A model generated the notes under the pieces. The model searched no databases and was not told the origin of the DNA. It worked only from the letters and a program-made list of their open reading frames with translations. From NCBI GenBank assembly GCA_938085095.1, contig CALKEI010000044.1, positions 1-40,287 on the forward strand: a stretch of DNA of 40,287 nt, read 5' to 3'. The translations under genes were made by a program, and so were the position numbers. Within the stretch, counting starts at the first letter, position 1. Every line of letters starts with the position of its first letter. The DNA is from an uncultured Luminiphilus sp. (GTDB lineage Bacteria > Pseudomonadota > Gammaproteobacteria > Pseudomonadales > Halieaceae). Positions 34,123 to 40,287 of this stretch are shown here, one piece after another.

Positions 34123-36342
34123 GTGGTAACAACAACACTCCAAGCGCTCAGCGGATCCTTTCCCGGCATTAGCTCACGGCTGGGATCACGTCCCACCGCC
34201 CATTCATTACCCCTTGAAGGGCAGTTTGCTAACAGCTCGCTCGCCGCTTTTGAACAACTCATCGCCGACTACCTGCCGCTGGACCAGGCGCAGCAGGTCA
34301 GGCGTGCTTACTATTACTCCGAACAAGCCCACTACGGGCAGACCCGACGCAGCGGAGAGCCTTACGTCACTCACCCGCTCGCAGTGGCGAGTATTCTTGC
34401 GCGCATGCACATGGATGCGCAAAGCCTCATGGCGGCTCTTCTGCATGATGTCATTGAAGACACTGGCGTCAACAAAGAAGACATTGGCGCCCAGTTTGGT
34501 GACGAGGTTGCTGAGCTGGTTGACGGTGTCAGTAAGCTGACGCACGTCGAATTTGATTCGGTCGAGCTCAGGCAGGCAGAAAACTTCCAAAAAATGACGC
34601 TGGCGATGGCCAAGGATATCCGGGTCATACTCGTTAAGCTGGCAGACCGTTTGCACAACATGCGGACGCTGGGAGTGCTGAACCGGGAAAAAATAAAACG
34701 GATCGCCGGTGAAACGCTCGATATTTACGCCCCTATTGCGATGCGCCTTGGCATGAATGAAGTGCGGATGGAATTCGAGGATCTCGGACTCAAGGCCCTC
34801 TACCCCATGCGCGCCAGGCGTTTGGAGGCGGCGCGGCGTTCCGCCAGCGGAAACCGCAAACAGCTGGTAGACCAAATTCGCGATCAGCTGGGTCAGACGC
34901 TCAGCCGGGAGGGATTGGGCGCGACCGTCGCCGGCAGAGAAAAGCACCTCTACAGTATCTATAACAAGATGAAAGCGAAGCGAAAATCCTTCTCGGAGGT
35001 CATGGATATTTTTGCGTTTCGCCTGATCGTCGACTCGGTTGACGACTGCTATCGGGCGCTGGGCATGGTGCACAGCCTCTATAAGCCGGTGCCGGGAGAA
35101 TTCAAGGATTACATTGCCATCCCCAAGGCAAACGGCTATCAATCGCTGCATACCGTGCTGAAAGGGATGCACGGAGTGCCCATCGAAATTCAGATTCGCA
35201 CCCATGAAATGGAGGATATGGCGAACAACGGCATTGCCGCCCACTGGCTTTATAAAACCGAGGAAACTGGCGCCAGCATGTCGCACACCCGGGCGCGGGA
35301 GTGGGTGCAGGGGCTGCTGGAGATGCAACAGCGCGCAGGGGATTCATTGGAGTTTATTGAAAACGTCAAAATCGACCTCTTCCCTGACGAGGTTTACGTC
35401 TTTACGCCCCGGGGCGATATTCTCGAGCTGCCTAAAGGGTCCTGCGCCATCGATTTTGCCTACGCCGTCCACAGCGACATCGGTAATCATTGTGTCGCAG
35501 CGCGGGTTTCCAACCAGCTGGTGCCCCTGTCGGAACCGCTGGAGAGTGGCGCAACCGTCGAGATCGTCACGTCCCCGACTGGTCGGCCCAGCCCCTCGTG
35601 GTTGAACTGGGTGGTGACGGCAAGAGCGCGAACGCACATACGACACTTTTTGAAAGACCAGCGTCGCGAAGATTCTCTCGCGTTGGGACGAAACCTCCTC
35701 GATCGAGCGCTGATGGCGCACGATACGCGGCTCAATGCCATCAATGAAGAAACGCTTGCGGCAGCCCTCAGCGCGCTGGGAAAGGCCGATATAGAAACAC
35801 TGATGGTGGATGTGGCGCTGGGCAATACGCTGCCTAACATCGCCGTGGCGCATCTGACCAGTGCCAGTAACAACTCAGCGGTCAGCGGCGAGGCCGCGAC
35901 CCTTGGCATCCGCGGTACCGAAGGTGTCGGCGTAACGTATGCGAAATGTTGCTGTCCCCTCCCTGGCGATCCGATCCAAGGGTACCTTGGTCAGGAAAAA
36001 GGATTAATGGTGCATCGTGACAACTGTCGGAACTTAATGGAAATGCGTGAGCAGCCTGACCGGCTAATTTCGCTGCACTGGGATGAAATGGTCGAGCGCA
36101 GCTATCCGGTGGGGCTCAGGGTGCAGGTCGAAAATCGGCGCGGCATGATTGCCGTCCTCGCAACGCGGCTCAGCGCGATCGGCCTCAATATTGAGCGCAT
36201 TGCCACTCAGAACAAAGATGTTCAGTTCACCTTTGTCGATCTCGAGCTGCAGGTTAGTAGCAGAACCCATCTGGCGCGGGTCATGAAGCGATTGCGCAGC
36301 GTCGAGGGTGTACTCAAGGTGGTGCGCAGCGCAAGGCGGTGA
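34123..36342 (+). CDS. spoT: Bifunctional (p)ppGpp synthetase/hydrolase SpoT
   Basis: SpoT degrades, and in most species also makes, the stringent-response alarmone ppGpp. Domains in order in the 739-residue protein are as follows. The HD hydrolase (about 75-225) has the metal/catalytic LLHDVIEDT near 106. The synthetase domain (about 265-395) has FAFRLIV and KPVPGEFKDYIAIPKANGYQSLHT. TGS (about 425-485) has VYVFTPRGDILELPKG. A conserved zinc-finger-like region has YAKCCCPLPGDPI. The C-terminal ACT domain (about 665-739) has RRGMIAVLATRLSAIGLNIE. The start is GTG at 34123, giving a polar N-terminal extension of about 37 residues relative to E. coli SpoT. No ATG, GTG or TTG exists inside that extension, so it is forced. 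ridA follows, overlapping the stop codon if its long form is used. Confidence 0.96.
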   Translation: MVTTTLQALSGSFPGISSRLGSRPTAHSLPLEGQFANSSLAAFEQLIADYLPLDQAQQVRRAYYYSEQAHYGQTRRSGEPYVTHPLAVASILARMHMDAQSLMAALLHDVIEDTGVNKEDIGAQFGDEVAELVDGVSKLTHVEFDSVELRQAENFQKMTLAMAKDIRVILVKLADRLHNMRTLGVLNREKIKRIAGETLDIYAPIAMRLGMNEVRMEFEDLGLKALYPMRARRLEAARRSASGNRKQLVDQIRDQLGQTLSREGLGATVAGREKHLYSIYNKMKAKRKSFSEVMDIFAFRLIVDSVDDCYRALGMVHSLYKPVPGEFKDYIAIPKANGYQSLHTVLKGMHGVPIEIQIRTHEMEDMANNGIAAHWLYKTEETGASMSHTRAREWVQGLLEMQQRAGDSLEFIENVKIDLFPDEVYVFTPRGDILELPKGSCAIDFAYAVHSDIGNHCVAARVSNQLVPLSEPLESGATVEIVTSPTGRPSPSWLNWVVTARARTHIRHFLKDQRREDSLALGRNLLDRALMAHDTRLNAINEETLAAALSALGKADIETLMVDVALGNTLPNIAVAHLTSASNNSAVSGEAATLGIRGTEGVGVTYAKCCCPLPGDPIQGYLGQEKGLMVHRDNCRNLMEMREQPDRLISLHWDEMVERSYPVGLRVQVENRRGMIAVLATRLSAIGLNIERIATQNKDVQFTFVDLELQVSSRTHLARVMKRLRSVEGVLKVVRSARR

Positions 36343-36839
36343 TGCGGTCTATCGCGCGCAGTATTATCGGTCGCCGTCGCTTTCTGCTAGGCCTTGCAGC
36401 CTTACTCAGTCCGTTATTCAATAAAGTGCCCTCTGCACACTCACGGGAGTTTGTTGTGTCCAACAGAGCCATTATCGCCACTCAATCAGCACCGCAAGCC
36501 ATCGGGCCTTACTCGCAGGGCGTCAAGGTGGGAAACACTGTCTGGATATCGGGGCAAATACCGCTTGATCCGGTCTCTATGGAGATGGTGACGGCGGACA
36601 TTACTGCCGAAGCAGAGCAAGTATTCAATAACCTCAGTGCGGTTGCAGAGGCGGCGGGCGGAACGTTGGATGACGCCGTCAAAATTAATATCTCATTGAC
36701 GGACCTTGGAGACTTCGATGCCATCAATGCCGTGATGGCGGGCCATTTTAATGAACCCTATCCCGCAAGAGCCTGCGTTGAGGTCGCCGCTTTGCCCAAA
36801 GGTGCGCGCATCGAAGTCGAGGCGATTCTCGTCCTGTAA
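36342..36839 (+). CDS. ridA: RidA family enamine/imine deaminase, with optional Tat-like N-terminal leader
   Basis: RidA hydrolyses reactive 2-aminoacrylate and related enamines and protects PLP enzymes in the cytosol. The conserved core is 127 residues from the GTG at 36456 (SNRAIIATQSAPQAIGPYSQGVKVG, WISGQIPLDP, PARACVEVAALPKGARIEVEAI). That GTG has GGGAG six bases upstream and gives the usual length. The frame is also open upstream to an ATG at 36342 that overlaps the spoT TGA by one base. The extra 38 residues read MRSIARSIIGRRRFLLGLA-, then a hydrophobic run and AHS, which resembles a twin-arginine signal peptide. I annotate the long form but consider the 36456 start at least as likely. 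RidA after spoT is a conserved pairing. Confidence 0.85.
   Translation: MRSIARSIIGRRRFLLGLAALLSPLFNKVPSAHSREFVVSNRAIIATQSAPQAIGPYSQGVKVGNTVWISGQIPLDPVSMEMVTADITAEAEQVFNNLSAVAEAAGGTLDDAVKINISLTDLGDFDAINAVMAGHFNEPYPARACVEVAALPKGARIEVEAILVL
36456..36839 (+). other. ridA: Alternative (probably main) ridA reading unit from GTG 36456
   Basis: The Shine-Dalgarno GGGAG (36445-36449) six bases before GTG 36456 defines the cytosolic 127-residue RidA without the Tat-like leader. It is listed separately because the two starts imply different cell locations. Family knowledge favours this short form. Confidence 0.75.
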
Positions 36840-36851
36840 GCCGGAGCTGAT

Positions 36852-37703
36852 CTACGCCTGTCCCGATACCGCCCGAGTATTCAGCGTGGCGGCATAGCCT
36901 TCACGCCACGAGGGGTAGGACAGCGTAAACCCGATCGACTCGAGGAGGGTACTTCGGCAGCGCCGGTTAGCGCGCGTCCGGGCGCTGCTCGTCTGCCTGA
37001 CAATCGCCACGTCTAATTGCGTAGCCAGCCAATCTTCAACCTCATGAGTCGGGGTCGTATCGTGATCTGCTCCGATCAACGTCGGTGGCACCGATTGACC
37101 TCTTTGGTCACGAAGCAGGCAATGGACGATCAACCGTGACAGGTCGTCGCGATGAATGCGATTACCGTAATGGGCATCTGTTGCACCGCCCTCTCCTGAC
37201 CGCACCCGCCGGATCAGCATTCCCTCAGGATCTCCGTAAACCCCGGCCGGCCGGATAATCGTTGCAGTGGCAGCACGGCGAATCGTCGCTTCTGCGGCCA
37301 CCATGGCATGCGCTTGCGGCTCATCGAGATTCAATGGCGAATGCTCATCTACCCAGCCGCCATCCGACTCCTGATAAACACGGGTCGAGGAGATCCAGAT
37401 CAACCGGCGGCAATGGCGCAACCAGCTCTGGGCAGCCAGTGACTGCGCGACGCGGGCAAAACCGGCATGATAGCCAGCAAGGTCGTAAGACTGCGGGGTG
37501 GGCGTGACCACGACGTAGTCAGGTTGGATGGGTGCCATCGCAGCAAAACTGTCGGGATCCGTTAGATCTAGCGCATAACATTCAAAGGTCTTCGGCAGGT
37601 GATTCGGATTTCGGCGCACGGCCGCAACGCACCAGTCCCTGTCGATCAGAGAGGCCCCAACGCGCACACCAATATCACCACAGCCGAGGATCAGCACCCG
37701 CAT
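36852..37703 (-). CDS. NAD(P)-binding SDR/epimerase-like protein (YeeZ-like)
   Basis: The 283-residue protein has an N-terminal Rossmann motif (MRVLILGCGDIGVRVGASL), an acidic patch DLTDPDSF, and a region near 105 (LIWISSTRVYQESDGGWVDE) like extended SDR proteins with Ser and Tyr in the active area. IIRPAGVYG is typical of epimerase-like members. It most resembles the YeeZ family in E. coli, for which no substrate is established. It is convergent with ridA (12-base gap) and divergent from recG. No operon partner hints at its substrate. Oxidoreductase or NAD-dependent epimerase is the safest call. Confidence 0.8.
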   Translation of the reverse strand: MRVLILGCGDIGVRVGASLIDRDWCVAAVRRNPNHLPKTFECYALDLTDPDSFAAMAPIQPDYVVVTPTPQSYDLAGYHAGFARVAQSLAAQSWLRHCRRLIWISSTRVYQESDGGWVDEHSPLNLDEPQAHAMVAAEATIRRAATATIIRPAGVYGDPEGMLIRRVRSGEGGATDAHYGNRIHRDDLSRLIVHCLLRDQRGQSVPPTLIGADHDTTPTHEVEDWLATQLDVAIVRQTSSARTRANRRCRSTLLESIGFTLSYPSWREGYAATLNTRAVSGQA

Positions 37704-37774
37704 GGCTTCACGTCCTCATCAAAGAGTGGCTAAGATACCACCCTAGCACGAGACCTTTTCGCAACGGGATACGC

Positions 37775-39838
37775 TTGAGTCAAACCATTCTCCAGAAGCC
37801 CGTAACAATCCTCCGTGGAGTGGGCGACAAAATGGCCGCCCGGCTATCCGATATCGGCATCCGGTCGCTCGAGGATTTACTATTCCATTTTCCTCTGCGT
37901 TACCAAGACAGAACGCAGGTTACCCCCATCGGCGGACTACACGATCAAGTGGATGGATTGATCGAGGGCGAAATTCGCGCGGCCGCCGTTACGCTGGGCA
38001 GGCGACGCACCTTAGTAGTGAAGGTAGAAGACGGCAGCGGCCTACTTACCGTTCGCTTTTTTCATTTTCGACAGGCGCAGGTCTCGCAGTTCAAACAGGG
38101 CTCTCCGGTGCAGCTTTTTGGTACCCCTCGCCGCCTCGGTGGACAGCTTGAGATGATTCACCCGGAGTACCGGCTGGGCGAGGGCGGTAGTCTCTTGGAA
38201 ACGGCGCTGACGCCCGTGTACCCCACTGTTAGTGGCCTCGGCCAGAGCACCTGGCGCAAGCTCTGCGGTCAGGCGTTAACCCTGCTCGGCAACAACCCGC
38301 CCGAGGATTTGCTAGCCAATCTGACGGAAGACCAGATCACTCTCCCCGAGGCCATTGGCTTTCTCCATAACCCGCCGCCCGCCGCGGCATTGAGTGAGAT
38401 CCAGCAGGGTCATCACCCCGCCCAGATCCGGCTGGCCCGTGAGGAATTGATCGCCCACCAGCTGACCGTGCAGGGCGTGCGTGACACGGAGCGACAACAT
38501 CGTGCTCCGTCTATCGCCGCCTCATCAGCTATCACGACAGCCTTTCTTGCCAGCCTTCCCTTCACGCCAACGGCAGCGCAAGAACGCGTTGCCCAGGAGC
38601 TGGCAGACGATATGTCCGCACAGCAACCCATGCTGCGGCTCGTCCAGGGCGATGTGGGCTCAGGAAAAACCCTTGTCGCCGCTCGGGCAGCGCTCGATAC
38701 CGTGTCGGCCGGCTATCAGGTTGCCTTTATGGCGCCAACGGAGCTCCTAGCCGAGCAGCATTTTTCGAATTTACAGACTTGGTTCGCTCCGTTAGGACTC
38801 ACTGTGACCTGGTTGAGTGGTCGCACCAAAGGCAAAGCTCGTCAAGCCGTTCTCGACCAGCTGGTAACGGGTGACGCTCGAATCGTGGTCGGCACACACG
38901 CCCTTTTTCAGCAGGATGTGCGGTTTGATCAACTGGGTCTCATCATTGTCGACGAGCAACACCGTTTTGGTGTTCATCAGCGTCTGGCGCTCGCCGACAA
39001 AGGAGTCCAAGATCAACGCCCTCATCAGCTTGCCCTGACCGCCACGCCCATTCCCCGTTCTTTGGCTATGGTCGCTTATGGCGATCTCGACTGCTCGATC
39101 ATTGACGAACTGCCCCCCGGTCGGCAGCCGGTGACTACCACTTTGATCGATCACGCTCGCCGCGAAGCGGTGATTCGAAGAGTGGGTGTGGCCTGCAGTG
39201 AGGGCCGGCAGGCCTATTGGGTCTGCACTGCCATTGAGGAGAGTGACACGCTCGATATCGAGGCCGCCGAAGCAACGCGGGACGCGCTGAGCCATGCATT
39301 GACTGATATCTCTATTGGATTGGTGCACGGCAAGCTGAAGCCCACGGAGAAGGCAGCGGTCATGGAGGAGTTCAAGCGCGGCGACATACAGCTGCTGGTC
39401 GCGACCACAGTCATTGAAGTGGGTGTGGACGTGCCTAACGCCAGCCTGATGATTATCGACAATGCCGAGCGGCTGGGCCTCGCACAGCTGCATCAACTGA
39501 GAGGACGAGTCGGACGAGGGACCGTCGATAGCCACTGCTTGCTTCTGTTCCGCCAGCCTCTGTCCACCACCGCTCAACAACGGCTGAAAGTCATGCAAGA
39601 TTCTCACGATGGCTTTGTCATCGCCGAGGCTGATCTGGAGATCCGGGGACCCGGAGAGCTGCTGGGAACGAGACAGACCGGCCTCGCTGAGTTCCGAGTG
39701 GCGCGGTTACCCGAACATGAGTCGCTGTTGATCGAAGCACAGACCCTAGCGGCTCGAATGTATCAAAGCGACCCAGAGAGAGCGCGCGGTCTGATGCAGC
39801 GCTGGTCTGGGGCCCGGGCTGATTTTGCCCGGGTTTGA
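37775..39838 (+). CDS. recG: ATP-dependent DNA helicase RecG
   Basis: RecG remodels stalled replication forks, Holliday junctions and R-loops. The 687-residue protein (E. coli 693) has an N-terminal helix-hairpin and OB wedge domain (ILRGVGDKMAARLSDIGI; YQDRTQVTPIGGL; VRFFHFRQAQ), Walker A VQGDVGSGKTLVAARAA (about 290), the DEQH box IIVDEQHRFGVHQR (about 391), TATPIPRSLAM, and motif VI HQLRGRVGRG. The track ORF starts at 37532 inside the divergent gene. I chose TTG at 37775, with GGGA seven bases upstream, because it gives the canonical SQTILQKPVTILRGVG N-terminus. The stop overlaps a possible ubiA ATG, and a terminator-like hairpin lies in its last codons. Confidence 0.96.
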   Translation: MSQTILQKPVTILRGVGDKMAARLSDIGIRSLEDLLFHFPLRYQDRTQVTPIGGLHDQVDGLIEGEIRAAAVTLGRRRTLVVKVEDGSGLLTVRFFHFRQAQVSQFKQGSPVQLFGTPRRLGGQLEMIHPEYRLGEGGSLLETALTPVYPTVSGLGQSTWRKLCGQALTLLGNNPPEDLLANLTEDQITLPEAIGFLHNPPPAAALSEIQQGHHPAQIRLAREELIAHQLTVQGVRDTERQHRAPSIAASSAITTAFLASLPFTPTAAQERVAQELADDMSAQQPMLRLVQGDVGSGKTLVAARAALDTVSAGYQVAFMAPTELLAEQHFSNLQTWFAPLGLTVTWLSGRTKGKARQAVLDQLVTGDARIVVGTHALFQQDVRFDQLGLIIVDEQHRFGVHQRLALADKGVQDQRPHQLALTATPIPRSLAMVAYGDLDCSIIDELPPGRQPVTTTLIDHARREAVIRRVGVACSEGRQAYWVCTAIEESDTLDIEAAEATRDALSHALTDISIGLVHGKLKPTEKAAVMEEFKRGDIQLLVATTVIEVGVDVPNASLMIIDNAERLGLAQLHQLRGRVGRGTVDSHCLLLFRQPLSTTAQQRLKVMQDSHDGFVIAEADLEIRGPGELLGTRQTGLAEFRVARLPEHESLLIEAQTLAARMYQSDPERARGLMQRWSGARADFARV
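39813..39836 (+). other. Terminator-like hairpin in the last codons of recG
   Basis: CCCGGGC (39813-39819) and GCCCGGG (39827-39833) form a perfect 7-bp GC stem with a seven-base loop, followed by only TTT. It overlaps the end of recG and sits between recG and ubiA. The T run is too short for a strong intrinsic terminator, but it may weaken readthrough or protect the 3' end. Confidence 0.4.
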
Positions 39839-39906
39839 TGAACAGGTGTCGCATCCCCCCACACAGGCCGCTAGACTGTCAGCCCGCGTCACAAGAATCA
39901 CACCCG

Positions 39907-40287
39907 TTGACTGAGTCACCCTCCTCGCTCAATACCGCAAACGCTCCTGCTTCCGGCAGGTGGCGCGCAGTCATCGAAATCACTCGTTTTGACAAGCCCA
40001 TTGGTACGTTCTTGCTGCTCGCTCCCACCCTCTGGGGCATCGTGCTCGCCAATGGAGGCTATCCACCCCTGCACCTAGTGGGGATCTTCTTGGCTGGTGC
40101 GGTCGTGATGCGCGCCGCAGGGTGCATCGCCAATGATCTCGCTGATCGCAACCTCGATGGTTACGTCGAGCGCACTCGCTTACGGCCACTGGTAACGGGC
40201 GCACTGAGCGTGAAAGAAGCGGTTGTATTATTACTGGCCCTGTTGGCCATCGCCCTGATATTGGTGGCGCTGACCAACACGCTGACG
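39907..40287 (+). CDS. ubiA: 4-hydroxybenzoate polyprenyltransferase, 3'-truncated by the window edge
   Basis: UbiA attaches the polyprenyl tail to 4-hydroxybenzoate in the inner membrane, the second step of ubiquinone synthesis. The frame is open to the window end and missing from the ORF track. The visible 127 codons read RFDKPIGTFLLLAPTLWGI (first helix), MRAAGCIANDLADRNLDGYVERT with the NDxxDRxxD diphosphate-binding motif, RPLVTGALSVKEA, then the next membrane segment. These align well with E. coli UbiA. The start is uncertain: TTG at 39907 places DKPIG about 28 residues in, close to E. coli (about 20), while an ATG at 39838 overlapping the recG stop would add 23 residues without family support. 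ubiC, often next to ubiA, is not between recG and ubiA here. Confidence 0.9.
   Translation, partial: MTESPSSLNTANAPASGRWRAVIEITRFDKPIGTFLLLAPTLWGIVLANGGYPPLHLVGIFLAGAVVMRAAGCIANDLADRNLDGYVERTRLRPLVTGALSVKEAVVLLLALLAIALILVALTNTLT

Noticed and set aside
34207-35328. 373-residue ORF on the minus strand opposite spoT
   Set aside because: It lies wholly inside spoT, whose domains are unambiguous. The antisense translation shows no recognisable family and no Shine-Dalgarno. It is a shadow of GC-rich coding sequence, as are 38792-39607 (opposite recG) and 19177-19872 (opposite trmB).

Overview
The window is a compact piece of core chromosome from a gammaproteobacterium. Gene order closely resembles Pseudomonas and its relatives (gshB-tonB-yqgE-ruvX; pilT/yggS-proC-yggT-metX-metW-DUF4426-rdgB-hemW; ftsY-ftsE-ftsX-rpoH; rpmB-rpmG; pyrE divergent from crc; spoT-ridA). 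Short gaps and a large TonB-dependent receptor at the left edge would fit a marine oligotroph such as the OM60/NOR5 (Halieaceae) or a related Cellvibrionales-type lineage. That placement is inference from gene order, not from a phylogenetic marker search.

Layout. 1-2.5 kb: the 3' part of an outer-membrane TonB-dependent receptor ending in a clear terminator. 2.5-7.8 kb: rpiA on the minus strand, divergent from a methyl-cycle operon of an ArsR-type regulator/methyltransferase (SahR-like), metK, ahcY and rsmE. 7.9-9.1 kb: a membrane-anchored alpha/beta hydrolase. 9.2-11.9 kb: gshB, a TonB-family protein, yqgE and ruvX. 11.9-19.0 kb: pilT on the minus strand, then a tightly coupled plus-strand run from yggS to hemW. 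19.1-23.6 kb: the minus-strand operon ftsY-ftsE-ftsX-rpoH-trmB. 23.6-26.2 kb: rsmD and coaD on plus, mutM and rpmB-rpmG on minus. 26.3-29.2 kb: coaBC, argB, slmA. 29.2-32.1 kb: pyrE with a DUF4124 coiled-coil protein, a crc homologue and rph. 32.2-36.8 kb: yicC, gmk, rpoZ, spoT, ridA. 36.8-40.3 kb: an SDR-like oxidoreductase, recG and the start of ubiA, cut by the window edge.

How the genes work together. metK makes SAM, its methyltransferase users release SAH, ahcY removes SAH, and the SahR-like protein probably senses that balance. metX and metW feed methionine into the same cycle. ftsE/ftsX/ftsY serve division and membrane targeting. rpoH directs the heat-shock response. gmk, rpoZ and spoT form the usual GTP/ppGpp neighbourhood. 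rph, pyrE, yicC and crc are RNA- and nucleotide-linked.

I see no mobile element, CRISPR array, tRNA, rRNA or accessory island, and no gene-free stretch longer than 300 bases. The strongest non-coding signals are a perfect CIRCE (HrcA operator) in the rpoH leader and a perfect 18-bp palindrome overlapping a putative -35 element in front of the sahR-metK-ahcY operon. A possible Tat-type leader fused in frame to ridA is the most unusual coding observation. I did not find a convincing wholly new system.
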